A stretch of 64,000 nucleotides of DNA from an uncultured Methylobacillus sp. (GTDB lineage Bacteria > Pseudomonadota > Gammaproteobacteria > Burkholderiales > Methylophilaceae). Location of the stretch: NCBI GenBank assembly GCA_903824575.1, contig CAIJXJ010000050.1, positions 29,606 through 93,605 of the forward strand, given 5' to 3'. Below are positions 16,163 to 25,161 of this stretch, piece by piece. A model generated the notes under the pieces. The model saw only the letters and a list, made by a program, of their open reading frames with translations. It did no database searches and had not been told where the DNA came from. The translations under genes were made by a program, and so were the position numbers. Position 1 is the stretch's first letter. The number at the start of each line of letters is the position of its first letter.

Positions 16163-17523
16163 ACATCAGCCAGTCCGGCCCTATGAAAACCAAGCTTGAC
16201 TGGTCGGCCTACGACAACGATGGGCAAGCTGACGCCTATGCGCAGATCCCGGCGCAGGGTGGCGCCTATGGCAAGGCGGTGGCAGTTTGCATCGGCAACC
16301 GCCAATGCCAACGCGATGAAAAAGGCGTGATGTGCCCCAGTTACCGGGTCACGCACGAGGTCAAACATTCTACCCAATACCGTGCAGCCACCCTCAGGGC
16401 CGCGCTCGACGGCGAACTTGGGACCCGACCCTTCATCTCCGAGGAGCTGACAGCGGCAATGGATTTGTGTGTCGGCTGCAAGGGTTGCAAGCGTGAATGT
16501 CCCAATGGCGTCGATATGGCCTTGCTGCGCAGCGAGGCATTGGCCCAGCGCTGGCAGGATCTCGGCCACATCCCGCTCCGCAGTCGCCTGTTCGCCCATC
16601 TGCCACGGCTAGCTGGCACAATGAAATATCTCAACCCCCTTTATACGCTGCGCGAAAAATTGCCTGTGCTAGCCATCCTGATGGAACGCTGGCTTGGCAT
16701 TGCTGCCGGACGATCACTGCCCCGTGCCGCCGGACATGACTTTTTGGCGACTGAACCAGCAACAACCATTTCCGCAGGCGATGGCCGCGAGGTGGTGCTG
16801 CTGGTCGATACCTTCTCCAATTATTACGACCCGCAGAATGCTAAAGCCGCGCTGGAAGTGTTGCATGCAGCCGGCTATACAGTGCATCTTGCCCGGCCTG
16901 CGGCGGGCGAACGTCCGTTATGCTGCGGTCGCACTTATCTCTCCCAAGGCATGATCGATGAGGCACGAGCCGCTGCCCGTCGCATGCTGGAGGCGCTGTG
17001 GCCTTTTGTGAGCCGAGGTCTGCCGGTGATCGGGCTGGAGCCATCCTGTCTGCTGATGCTGCGTGACGAATACTACGCTCTTGATCTGGGTGAACAGGTG
17101 GCAAGCGTGGCCAAGTCTGCCCTGTTGCTGGAGGAGTTTCTTGCCCGCGAACATGAAGCCGGGCGCCTGAATTGGACACTCAAGCCACTGCCCGGAAAAG
17201 TGCTGGTCCACGGCCACTGTCACCAGAAGGCCTTCGGCGCGATGAAGGCCATGCGTCAGGTGCTGGGATTGGTGCCGGAATTGCAGCTTGAATTCATCGA
17301 ATCAAGTTGTTGCGGCATGGCCGGAGCATTTGGCATCGAGGCAGAACACTATCAAGTCTCGATGCAGATGGGCGAACTCGTGCTATTGCCGCAGGTGCGT
17401 GCGGCCGACCTGGACACCTGGCTGATCGCCAACGGTAGTAGTTGCCGCCACCAGATACGTGACGGTGCAGCACGCGAATCCCAGCACTTGGTACAGTTAT
17501 TACGCCTGGCTATTAGCCCCTGA
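16159..17523 (+). CDS. Free-standing Fe-S/CCG protein, C-terminal half of YdiJ/Dld-type oxidases
   Basis: A 454-residue protein with two ferredoxin-like motifs (C44-x5-C50-x8-C59, and C104-x2-C107-x2-C110-x3-C114) and two CCG motifs (PLCCGRTYLSQG and SSCCGMAGAFG), with HGHCHQKA between. The segment CIGNRQC...GVMCPSYRVTHEVKHST is typical of the iron-sulphur domain of large FAD-linked D-2-hydroxyacid dehydrogenases, but the FAD domain is absent. It would hand electrons between unknown partners at heterodisulphide-reductase-like sites. The ATG overlaps the AAA gene stop (ATGA). Confidence 0.8.
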   Translation: MNISQSGPMKTKLDWSAYDNDGQADAYAQIPAQGGAYGKAVAVCIGNRQCQRDEKGVMCPSYRVTHEVKHSTQYRAATLRAALDGELGTRPFISEELTAAMDLCVGCKGCKRECPNGVDMALLRSEALAQRWQDLGHIPLRSRLFAHLPRLAGTMKYLNPLYTLREKLPVLAILMERWLGIAAGRSLPRAAGHDFLATEPATTISAGDGREVVLLVDTFSNYYDPQNAKAALEVLHAAGYTVHLARPAAGERPLCCGRTYLSQGMIDEARAAARRMLEALWPFVSRGLPVIGLEPSCLLMLRDEYYALDLGEQVASVAKSALLLEEFLAREHEAGRLNWTLKPLPGKVLVHGHCHQKAFGAMKAMRQVLGLVPELQLEFIESSCCGMAGAFGIEAEHYQVSMQMGELVLLPQVRAADLDTWLIANGSSCRHQIRDGAARESQHLVQLLRLAISP

Positions 17524-17583
17524 CACGTTTCCACCCTGCCAGCCCCATCCCTCGACCGAGACGAGTCCAGGACAAGTCGCTTT

Positions 17584-17658
17584 TGTCTGCTTTGCGACAA
17601 CAGATGCTGACAACATTTCCATAAAAGTCAATGAGTTGCCATTTGGCATGATGCTTGC
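17584..17658 (+). promoter_or_regulatory. NifA site and sigma-54 promoter of nifE
   Basis: TGT-N10-ACA lies at 17584-17599. TGGCAT-N5-TTGC follows at 17644-17658 with the correct 10-bp GG/GC spacing, 44 bp from the activator site and 35 bp before the nifE ATG. The site partly overlaps the space after the CCG gene, so nifE has its own NifA-dependent start. Confidence 0.88.
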
Positions 17659-17693
17659 ATTAGTCAGGTCATCACGCACACAGGCACTCCATC

Positions 17694-19151
17694 ATGGCAT
17701 CGCTCAGCGAGAAGGTGCAGGACGTTTTCAACGAACCCGGCTGCGAAGTTAATCAGGTCAAGGGCGAGAAGGAACGCAAGAAGGGCTGTAGCAAGCAGCT
17801 GACGCCAGGCGCGGCGGCCGGCGGCTGTGCATTCGATGGCGCGAAGATTGCGCTGCAACCGATCACCGACGTGGCACATCTGGTCCATGGTCCGATTGCC
17901 TGCGAAGGTAATGGCTGGGACAATCGTGGAGCCAAATCATCCGACTCCCTGCTCTATCGCACCGGCTTCACTACCGACATTACCGAGTTGGACGTGGTCT
18001 ATGGCGGTGAAAAACGCCTGTACAAGGCCATCCGTGAAATCCTGGACAAATACGATCCACCTGCCGTGTTCGTCTATCAGACCTGTGTGACGGCGCTGAT
18101 CGGCGATGACATTGACGCCGTATGCAAGGCTGCCAGCGCCAAGTTCGGTCGTCCCATCATCCCGATCAATGCACCTGGTTTTGTTGGCAGCAAGAATCTC
18201 GGCAACAAACTGGCGGGAGAAGCCCTGCTGGAGCACGTGATCGGCACCGTGGAGCCTGAGACCACCACCCCCTACGACATCAACATCATCGGCGAATACA
18301 ACCTGGCCGGCGAACTGTGGCAGGTAAAACCTCTGCTGGACGAACTTGGCATCCGCGTACTGGCCTGCATTTCCGGCGACGCCAAGTACCATGAAGTGGC
18401 CTCCTCCCACCGCGCGAAGGCGGCAATGATGGTGTGCTCCAAGGCCATGATCAACGTGGCGCGCAAAATGGAAGAGCGCTACGGCATTCCCTTCTTCGAA
18501 GGCTCGTTTTACGGCATTTCCGACATGAGTGAGAGCTTGCGCCAGATCGCCACACTGCTGGTGCAGCAAGGGGCACCGGCCGACTTGTTGGCCCGCACCG
18601 AGAAGGTGATTTTCCGCGAGGAAAGCCGTGCTTGGGAGGCGATCAACGCCTACCGCAAGCGCATGGAAGGCAAGCGAGTATTGCTCATCACCGGCGGCGT
18701 CAAGTCATGGTCGGTAGTGTCCGCACTGCAGGAAGCGGGCCTCGAAATCGTCGGCACCAGCGTGAAAAAATCAACCGCTGAAGACAAGGAAAAAATCAAG
18801 GAACTGATGGGGGAGGACGCCCACATGTTTGACGACATGCGCCCGCGCGACATGTATGCCATGCTCAGAGAATCGCGGGCCGATATCATGCTGTCCGGCG
18901 GCCGCAGTCAGTTTGTCGCACTAAAAGCCAAGATGCCATGGCTGGACATCAACCAGGAACGTCATCATGCCTATGCCGGTTACGTCGGCATGGTCGAACT
19001 GGTCAAGCAAATTGAACAGGCTCTGTATCACCCGGTATGGGCACAGGTCAGGCAATTGGCACCATGGGAAGAGCAAGCCGCCAGCAACGATCAGCCAGGA
19101 CTGCGGCTAGACAGCCAGTATCCTTCGACACAGGTTGCGTTAAATGGCTGA
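17694..19151 (+). CDS. nifE: Nitrogenase FeMo-cofactor scaffold NifE
   Basis: A 485-residue paralogue of NifD. With NifN it forms the scaffold on which NifB-cofactor is converted to FeMo-cofactor. The conserved CAFDGAKIALQPITDVAHLVHGP, the cluster cysteine in GPIACEGNGWDNRG, and YQTCVTALIGDD are present. The cofactor-binding His of NifD is not conserved, as expected. The stop overlaps nifN by 8 bp. Confidence 0.98.
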   Translation: MASLSEKVQDVFNEPGCEVNQVKGEKERKKGCSKQLTPGAAAGGCAFDGAKIALQPITDVAHLVHGPIACEGNGWDNRGAKSSDSLLYRTGFTTDITELDVVYGGEKRLYKAIREILDKYDPPAVFVYQTCVTALIGDDIDAVCKAASAKFGRPIIPINAPGFVGSKNLGNKLAGEALLEHVIGTVEPETTTPYDINIIGEYNLAGELWQVKPLLDELGIRVLACISGDAKYHEVASSHRAKAAMMVCSKAMINVARKMEERYGIPFFEGSFYGISDMSESLRQIATLLVQQGAPADLLARTEKVIFREESRAWEAINAYRKRMEGKRVLLITGGVKSWSVVSALQEAGLEIVGTSVKKSTAEDKEKIKELMGEDAHMFDDMRPRDMYAMLRESRADIMLSGGRSQFVALKAKMPWLDINQERHHAYAGYVGMVELVKQIEQALYHPVWAQVRQLAPWEEQAASNDQPGLRLDSQYPSTQVALNG

Positions 19152-20556
19152 AGTCACCACTAGTCGCAAGGCCTGTTCGGTCAACCCGCTTAAGATGAGC
19201 CAACCCCTGGGGGCAATGCTGGCCTTCATGGGATTGAATCATTGCATGCCGACCATGCATGGCTCACAAGGTTGCACCTCATTCGGGCTGGTGTTGTTCG
19301 TGCGTCACTTCCGCGAGATGATCCCGATGCAGACCACCGCCATGAACGAGGTCACTACCATCCTCGGCGGTATGGACAACATCGAGCAGGCCATCATGAA
19401 TATCTGGGATCGTGCCCGCCCGGACGTGATCGGCCTCGCCTCCACCGGACTTACCGAAACCAAGGGGGATGACGTTGACGCCTACCTCAAATTGATCCGC
19501 GCCAAGCATCCTGAAATTGACGAAATGGCCATCATTTACGTTTCCACCCCGGATTACGTCGGCGCCTTTCAGGACGGCTGGAGCCGTGCAGTCGTGCGTA
19601 TCATTGAGGAATTGGCAACGCCCTGTAGCGTCAAGCAGCTCAACCGCATCAACGTGCTGCCGGGTTGTCATCTGACGCCGGGGGACCTCGAAGAAATCCG
19701 CGAAATCATAGAGGCTTTCGAGCTTGTCGCCGTATTCATCCCTGACATTTCCGGTGCGTTGGACGGCCACATCCCGGACAACTTCACGCCCACGACCTTG
19801 GGCGGGACTACGCGGGAACAATTGCATTCCATGGGTGCTGCGCGAGCGACGATTGCCATCGGCGAGCAAATGCATGCCGCCGCCATCGAACTGGAAATGA
19901 AAACCGGCGTCCCCTACACCGTGTTCGACCGTCTCACCGGACTGGCGGCCAATGACCGCCTGCTGCAACACCTGTCAAGCCTTTCCGGACGGCCGGTGCC
20001 GCAGAAATATCGGCGACAGCGCAGTCAATTGCAGGACGCCATGCTGGACGCACATTTCTTCACTGGAGGAAAGAAAGTCGCGATTGGTGCCGAGCCTGAC
20101 CTGCTGTGGTCACTAGGAAGTTTCCTCGCCGAAATGGGCTGCGAGCTAAGCGCCGCCGTCACCACCACACACTCCCCGCTGCTGGAAAAACTGCCCATCG
20201 CAGAAGTATTGATCGGTGATCTGGAAGATCTTGAGGCACGCGCCGCCGGTTGTGACCTGCTCATCACCCACGCCCACGGACGTCAGATGGCGGAGCGCAT
20301 GCAACTGCCCTTGTTTCGCGTTGGCATTCCGACTTTCGATCGCCTCGGCGCCGCGCACAAACTGACGGTTGGATATCGCGGCACGCGTGACCTGGTGTTT
20401 GAGCTGGGCAATATTTTCCTGAGCCACGCACATGAAGCTACGCCAAGCACTTGGAGTCCCGAGCCCATCAATTGCAGCAGTGACTGCGGCAGTAGCTGCC
20501 AGGGATCAGGCGCTGGCATCCCGGCACCAACATCAATGGCTGCCGCCACAGTTTAA
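19144..20556 (+). CDS. nifN: Nitrogenase FeMo-cofactor scaffold NifN
   Basis: A 470-residue paralogue of NifK and partner of NifE. Signs are KMSQPLGAMLAFMGLNHCMP, MHGSQGCTSFGLVLFVRHF, and STGLTETKGDDVDAY. An unusual feature is the C-terminal extension after GNIFLSHAHEATPS, which carries INCSSDCGSSCQGSG, a C-x3-C-x3-C pattern that could bind a metal. Translation is coupled to nifE by an 8-bp overlap. Confidence 0.97.
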   Translation: MAEVTTSRKACSVNPLKMSQPLGAMLAFMGLNHCMPTMHGSQGCTSFGLVLFVRHFREMIPMQTTAMNEVTTILGGMDNIEQAIMNIWDRARPDVIGLASTGLTETKGDDVDAYLKLIRAKHPEIDEMAIIYVSTPDYVGAFQDGWSRAVVRIIEELATPCSVKQLNRINVLPGCHLTPGDLEEIREIIEAFELVAVFIPDISGALDGHIPDNFTPTTLGGTTREQLHSMGAARATIAIGEQMHAAAIELEMKTGVPYTVFDRLTGLAANDRLLQHLSSLSGRPVPQKYRRQRSQLQDAMLDAHFFTGGKKVAIGAEPDLLWSLGSFLAEMGCELSAAVTTTHSPLLEKLPIAEVLIGDLEDLEARAAGCDLLITHAHGRQMAERMQLPLFRVGIPTFDRLGAAHKLTVGYRGTRDLVFELGNIFLSHAHEATPSTWSPEPINCSSDCGSSCQGSGAGIPAPTSMAAATV

Positions 20557-20576
20557 TTTTTAAAAAGGAGTTGAAC

Positions 20577-20981
20577 ATGCAAGTCGCCTTTGCCACACAG
20601 AATCTTGAACATGTCGATGCACATTTCGGCTGGGCCAAGAATCTCGCCATTTACGAGGTCTCCCCTGAGGGCTGGAGCCTGATCAAAACCGTTCAGTTCG
20701 ATGGCAATCTGGACGAAGACGGCAATGAGGACAAGTTGCTGCCGAAGCTGGAAATCATCAAGGACTGCGCCCTGCTCTATGTCGCTGCCATCGGCGGCTC
20801 AGCAGCGGCAAGAGTGGTCGCGCACAAAATACACCCGGTAAAAGTAGCCAGCACCGAAAGCATCCAGACGCTTTTGGAAAAGCTCAAGGAAGTTCTTAAC
20901 GGCACGCCGCCACCCTGGCTACGCAAGGCGCTGCTCAAGGACCAGGAACACAAATTCGATTTTGAAGATGAAACCGTTTAA
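20577..20981 (+). CDS. nifX: FeMo-cofactor carrier NifX
   Basis: A 134-residue single-domain member of the NifX/NifB-C/NafY family that holds NifB-cofactor or VK-cluster in transit to NifEN. It starts MQVAFATQNLEHVDAHFGWAK with the typical HFG..K segment, and has LLYVAAIGGSAAARVVAHKIHPV in the cofactor-binding half. I use the ATG at 20577, with AAGGAG upstream, rather than the TTG at 20571. Confidence 0.94.
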   Translation: MQVAFATQNLEHVDAHFGWAKNLAIYEVSPEGWSLIKTVQFDGNLDEDGNEDKLLPKLEIIKDCALLYVAAIGGSAAARVVAHKIHPVKVASTESIQTLLEKLKEVLNGTPPPWLRKALLKDQEHKFDFEDETV

Positions 20982-21012
20982 TTAAACACCCCCCCGGAAT
21001 CAGGAGCATCAC

Positions 21013-21489
21013 ATGACAGCAGCAACCGCAATAGCAGAAACCCCAAGCGACCCGTGGGCCTCATCCTTCGTTCAGGAACTGGTCAAACAATGGCGCGCTC
21101 AGGATACTCACGGCGCATGGGAAGGCAAAGATGACGCCACCCTGCTCGCCCCGTACATCATCACCAAGGAACAACGCCGGGAAATGCCCATTATCGGCGA
21201 CCCCGATCCGGAGACCCTGTGGCGATTGGAATTGTTCTACAACGCAGTTGGACTCGCCATCGAGCGTGAAACCAAACAGATGGTATCGCCCATGATGAAA
21301 ATGCACCACGAAGGCTTTGGCAAGATCATCCTGACCGCCGGACGTCTGGTGGTCGTCAACAAGCAACTGCGGGATGTACATCGCTTCGGCTTCGAGACCA
21401 TCGAAAAGCTGGCTGCCGAGGGTGAAAAATTCGTGAGCGCTGCGATCGAGATGATCAGGCAATTTCCAGAAGTTGCGAACTACGGTTAA
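21013..21489 (+). CDS. NifX-associated nitrogen fixation protein (DUF269)
   Basis: A 158-residue protein of the family always found beside nifX. Typical segments are [21 protein letters not shown] [33 protein letters not shown], and [21 protein letters not shown]. The function is not established; it is assumed to help FeMo-cofactor assembly. AGGAG precedes the ATG. It lies 31 bp after nifX and 12 bp before the next gene. Confidence 0.93.
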   Translation: MTAATAIAETPSDPWASSFVQELVKQWRAQDTHGAWEGKDDATLLAPYIITKEQRREMPIIGDPDPETLWRLELFYNAVGLAIERETKQMVSPMMKMHHEGFGKIILTAGRLVVVNKQLRDVHRFGFETIEKLAAEGEKFVSAAIEMIRQFPEVANYG

Positions 21490-21501
21490 CAGGAGAGACC
21501 C

Positions 21502-21699
21502 ATGAGTGATATTGAAACCCTTAAGGCGGCAGTAAAGAAACTCAACGCCCAGGCCACGCAACTCAAGATTGATCTGCACGATCTGTCGGAAGACCTGCCA
21601 ATTGGTTGGGAGAAGATTCCAGAAGTGGCGGAAAAGACGTTTGCCGCCTACCAACAACTCACCGAAACCCGCAAGCTACTTGCGGCAGCAGGAGGCTGA
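21502..21699 (+). CDS. CCE_0567-family small helical protein (DUF683)
   Basis: A 65-residue two-helix protein of the family usually encoded between the NifX-associated gene and fdxB. The sequence is a long coiled-coil-forming helix (IETLKAAVKKLNAQATQLK), a turn containing DLPIGWEKIPEV, and a second helix. The cyanobacterial homologue has a Rop-like helical hairpin and a metal site. The stop is 1 bp from the fdxB ATG. Confidence 0.9.
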   Translation: MSDIETLKAAVKKLNAQATQLKIDLHDLSEDLPIGWEKIPEVAEKTFAAYQQLTETRKLLAAAGG

Positions 21700-21700
21700 C

Positions 21701-22006
21701 ATGGCATATACCGTAACCCTGCCCAGCGGCATCGAATGGACGCCGCAATTCGCTGAACACATCGCCGAAGAAAAGTGCATAGGCTGTGGACGCTGCTTTC
21801 GCGTATGCGGACGCGATGTGTTGCAACTGGTTGGCATTGACGACGAGGGGAAACGCATCGCCGTCAGTGATGTCGATGACGACGACGATGTCGAATATGA
21901 AAAAAAAATCATGACTATTGCCAAACCTGAGAACTGTGTCGGTTGCGAAGCCTGTGCCAAGATCTGCCCGAAGAAGTGCTACACAAACGGACCGGCGGCA
22001 GCTTAA
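21701..22006 (+). CDS. fdxB: Nif-specific ferredoxin III
   Basis: A 101-residue ferredoxin with two 4Fe-4S motifs: C-x2-C-x2-C-x3-C in EEKCIGCGRCFRVCGRD, and NCVGCEACAKICPKKC. An acidic loop VDDDDDVEYEKK separates them, as in the nif-specific ferredoxin III family. It starts at the ATG with GGAGG upstream, inside the stop region of the previous gene. It is a likely electron donor in cofactor assembly. Confidence 0.93.
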   Translation: MAYTVTLPSGIEWTPQFAEHIAEEKCIGCGRCFRVCGRDVLQLVGIDDEGKRIAVSDVDDDDDVEYEKKIMTIAKPENCVGCEACAKICPKKCYTNGPAAA

Positions 22007-22025
22007 GTTGGCGTAACATCATCCC

Positions 22026-22418
22026 ATGCAAGCACAAATCGCCTCGCGCCACATCACCAGCCTGATCCCGGCCGACTACCGAACAGACGAGTACGACGAT
22101 CTGGTCGAACTGCTGCACGATTATTGCAGAGACGATAGCCTCGCGAGTCGCGATCTGGTGATGGTTATCGCCAATGCCTGCATGGGAAATAACCATCTGT
22201 GGCAAGATATGAACTTGCCCAATCGCGCCGTCCTGTCTGAACTGATGCAAACGAATTTCCCGAGGCTGGCCGCCAAGAATAGCGGCGACATGAAATGGAA
22301 AAAGTTTTTTTACCGGCAATTGTGCGAGCGTGCTGAAATCTTCATCTGCAAATCACCATCCTGCGGTGCCTGTGTTGATTACGACAAATGCTTCGTGTCC
22401 GAGGACGTGCCGGGCTAA
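22026..22418 (+). CDS. nifQ: NifQ, molybdenum-iron-sulphur donor (short form)
   Basis: NifQ carries a Mo-Fe-S cluster that supplies molybdenum to NifEN. The diagnostic C-terminal motif C-x4-C-x2-C-x5-C is seen in CKSPSCGACVDYDKCF. At 130 residues it is shorter than the usual 170-200, lacking part of the N-terminus. The central DLVMVIANACMGNNHLWQDM and MKWKKFFYRQLCE are conserved. The TAA stop overlaps the next ATG. Confidence 0.93.
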   Translation: MQAQIASRHITSLIPADYRTDEYDDLVELLHDYCRDDSLASRDLVMVIANACMGNNHLWQDMNLPNRAVLSELMQTNFPRLAAKNSGDMKWKKFFYRQLCERAEIFICKSPSCGACVDYDKCFVSEDVPG

Positions 22419-24076
22419 TGACGCCAGACCCGCTGCAGACCACCCTCGCCTACCACCAGCGTAGCAAACACAGCTTTGAAGCCTACGCCCCCGGTCCGGC
22501 GACTCTGGACTGGGATGCCCAACCGGCGCCATTTCGCCACTTTGAAGGGTCGGCCAGCATTGCCCTGCCCCCACTCGCTGACGCCCTGCAAGACGCCAGT
22601 TTGAAACATGCCTTGCAACGCCCTTGGAACGAGATTTCACAGCCGGCACCAGCCATCATTCCCGACCTCAATGCGCTGAGTGTGCTATTTCAGCTCAGCC
22701 TCGGCATTACGGCCTGGAAGACGTTTGGACCGGACCGCTGGGCAGTGCGAGCCAATCCCTCCAGCGGCAACCTGCATCCGGTTGAAGGCTATGCCTTCTT
22801 GCGTGGAATCACTGGCGTCCCTGACGGCCTTTATCACTACTGCCCGGACACCCACACACTCGAATGCAGGGCCAGCTTTGAATCCGCGCCGAACCTGGAA
22901 CCACCGCTGTTGCTGCTGGGCTTGAGTTGCTTGATGTGGCGTGAGGCCTGGAAATACGGAGAACGCGCCTTTCGCTATTGCCAGCTCGATACCGGCCACG
23001 CCATCGGCGCGCTACGCTATGCCACTCTCCTCTTGGGTTGGCCCTTGACCGAGATCAGGCAAGTCAGCGGCGCCAGCTTGGCACATTGGCTCGGTCTGGA
23101 TCGCGCAACAGACTTCCCAATTGCGCGATCCGGCACCAACGAACGGGAGGAGGCTGAAATCCTGCTGTCGATGTCACCACTTGCCTTTGATACTGCCGCG
23201 TTGGAACAAGCTTGCTCTACAGCGCATTGGCACGGGCTGGCATCCCGCATAGACCAGCATCCGATGTATGACTGGCCGGTGATCGAAGCCGTGGCGCTCG
23301 CCACCAGGCAGCAGGCGCAAACTGAAGCACCAACACCGATCGTTCCTGACATCGTTCCTGAAATCGTGCCGGCACCTCTACCTGGCGTTTCCATCCCGGC
23401 CTCCCGGCTCATATTGCAGCGCCGCAGTGCACAGCGGTTCGATGTACGCCACAACATGCCGCAGCAGGATTTCTTTTCACTCCTCACGGCCTTGTTGCCG
23501 TCAGAACCAGGGCCATGGAATGCACTTGCCATGCCCCCTCACATCAGCCTGGTGTTATTAGTGCATCGGGTTGAAGGCCTGCAGCCCGGACTCTATCTGT
23601 TGCCGCGCACCGCGCAACTGTCGGCGTTGTTACATACTGCCCTGGATCAACGTTTTCTTTGTACCCCGCTGATCGAAGCTCCGCCACTGCTGGATTTGCA
23701 ACGACTGTCATCCGTACCGACCACAGAACTATATCGTAGCGCACGCAGCCTGAACTGCCATCAGGACATCGCCGCCAACGCCTGCTTTGCCCTCGGCATG
23801 CTGGCAGAGTTTGACAGCGCTGTGTCGGCCGACCCTGCAGCCTATCGTGACCTCTACCGGGAAGCTGGCCTGCTTGGCCAGGCGCTCTATCTGGAAGCCG
23901 AAGGGCGCGGTCTGCGTGGCACTGGTATCGGTTGTTATTTCGACGATGCATTTCATCAACTGATCGGTCTCACTGACAACCAGTCTCAGAGCCTTTATCA
24001 TTTCACCGTAGGCTTGCCCCTTGACGATCAACGCATCGAAACTTCCTTACCCTTTGACTTGGCGCCGACACCATGA
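22418..24076 (+). CDS. SagB/ThcOx-family double nitroreductase-like oxidoreductase
   Basis: A protein of about 552 residues with two nitroreductase-fold halves. The first has WAVRANPSSGNLHPVEGYAF and GLYHYCPDTHTLE; the second has LILQRRSAQRFD, MPPHISLVLLVHRVEGLQPG and YREAGLLGQALYLEAEGRGLRGTGIGC. These are the FMN-binding signatures of SagB-type dehydrogenases, best known for azoline oxidation, but no precursor peptide or cyclase is nearby. The ATG overlaps the nifQ stop and the end overlaps the next gene by 4 bp, so it belongs to the nifE operon. The substrate is unknown. Confidence 0.82.
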   Translation: MTPDPLQTTLAYHQRSKHSFEAYAPGPATLDWDAQPAPFRHFEGSASIALPPLADALQDASLKHALQRPWNEISQPAPAIIPDLNALSVLFQLSLGITAWKTFGPDRWAVRANPSSGNLHPVEGYAFLRGITGVPDGLYHYCPDTHTLECRASFESAPNLEPPLLLLGLSCLMWREAWKYGERAFRYCQLDTGHAIGALRYATLLLGWPLTEIRQVSGASLAHWLGLDRATDFPIARSGTNEREEAEILLSMSPLAFDTAALEQACSTAHWHGLASRIDQHPMYDWPVIEAVALATRQQAQTEAPTPIVPDIVPEIVPAPLPGVSIPASRLILQRRSAQRFDVRHNMPQQDFFSLLTALLPSEPGPWNALAMPPHISLVLLVHRVEGLQPGLYLLPRTAQLSALLHTALDQRFLCTPLIEAPPLLDLQRLSSVPTTELYRSARSLNCHQDIAANACFALGMLAEFDSAVSADPAAYRDLYREAGLLGQALYLEAEGRGLRGTGIGCYFDDAFHQLIGLTDNQSQSLYHFTVGLPLDDQRIETSLPFDLAPTP

Positions 24077-24858
24077 CTCCCACATTCAAACGTATCAGCC
24101 CGCTGCACGCCGCCGACCTGATTCGTCGCGCACGTGCAGGGATAGAAGCCTTAGCACTTTTTGACTCGCGGGATGAGATCAACTACCGCCGGGCTCACAT
24201 TACCGGCGCCGACCCGCTGAACGAAAATCTGTTTAGTGAGATAGCAAGCAGTCTGCCGAAAAACATCCCGGTGATGGTTTACTGTTACCACGGCAACGCC
24301 AGTCAAACCTATGCCGAGATGTTCGCGGATTTCCGTTATAGGGAAGTTTACAGTGTGGACGGGGGTTACGAAGCACTAGCTCCTGTCCTGCCAGATCCGC
24401 CGACGCTGGGAACTCGCGGCACCCTCGAATTGGCCGATTTTATTCGTGAGCAGCATTTTGATCCGACCAATCTTGACAGCCCGTGGGATCACGCACTGAC
24501 CCCGTTGATGCGCGCTTCCCTGCAAGGTCGCGACAACCTGGTCGAACAACTGCTGGGGCTTGGCGTCAACATCCATCTGCGCAACAACGATGGCAACAAC
24601 GCCCTATGGCTGGCCTGCGTTGCCGGCAACGCCGCTCTGGTACAGCGTCTGATTGACGCCGGTATCGATCTCGACAACCGCAACCTCACCGGCGCCACTG
24701 CATTGATGTACACCGCCTCCAGCGGCAAGCCGGAAATGATGAGGCTGTTGCTGGATAACGGCGCTGACCCCTTGATCCGCACCGATGACGACTATCTGGC
24801 AGTGGATCTGGCAGCGACAGCGGAATGCCTGCAATTGCTGCGGCATACCGCCGCCTGA
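24073..24858 (+). CDS. Rhodanese-ankyrin fusion protein
   Basis: A 261-residue protein. Residues 5-105 are a single rhodanese domain with the active-site loop CYHGNAS, the GlpE type. From about 140 to the end there are four ankyrin repeats (TPLMRASLQGRDNLVEQLL, NALWLACVAGNAALVQRLI, TALMYTASSGKPEMMRLLL, then a last partial one). It could carry persulphide sulphur to a partner bound by the ankyrin part. Coupled by 4 bp to the SagB-type gene in the nifE operon. Azotobacter nif islands also carry a rhodanese. Confidence 0.85.
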   Translation: MTPTFKRISPLHAADLIRRARAGIEALALFDSRDEINYRRAHITGADPLNENLFSEIASSLPKNIPVMVYCYHGNASQTYAEMFADFRYREVYSVDGGYEALAPVLPDPPTLGTRGTLELADFIREQHFDPTNLDSPWDHALTPLMRASLQGRDNLVEQLLGLGVNIHLRNNDGNNALWLACVAGNAALVQRLIDAGIDLDNRNLTGATALMYTASSGKPEMMRLLLDNGADPLIRTDDDYLAVDLAATAECLQLLRHTAA

Positions 24859-24864
24859 GACACG

Positions 24865-25161
24865 TCAGGCCAGGCTCAACACTTCAATCGTGACGTCCTC
24901 TTCGCCCAGGATCGCCTGACACGCCAGACGTGACTTGGAGCCGATGCCGATCATGGCATCCAGCCTGTCGTTTTCCAAACGCTGGGTTTTTGAAATACTC
25001 TTGCGACCTTCCAGTACCGCAATATGACAGGATCCGCATTCGGCCTTGCCATCGCACTTGTGCGCGATGTCGGCACCAGAGGCCAGCAAAGCAGAAAGTA
25101 TGCTGCTGCCGGCGGCGGCCTGTATGGTTGTACCAGTGGGATGAATGGTAAGAACTGGCAT
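24865..25161 (-). CDS. [2Fe-2S] plant-type ferredoxin
   Basis: A 98-residue ferredoxin with CDGKAECGSCH (C-x5-C-x2-C) and the distal Cys in SRLACQAILGEED. It is convergent with the rhodanese-ankyrin gene, ending 6 bp from it. The upstream region has a possible sigma-54 promoter on the minus strand. It is one of several [2Fe-2S] ferredoxins of this island; which partner it serves cannot be told. Confidence 0.88.
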   Translation of the reverse strand: MPVLTIHPTGTTIQAAAGSSILSALLASGADIAHKCDGKAECGSCHIAVLEGRKSISKTQRLENDRLDAMIGIGSKSRLACQAILGEEDVTIEVLSLA

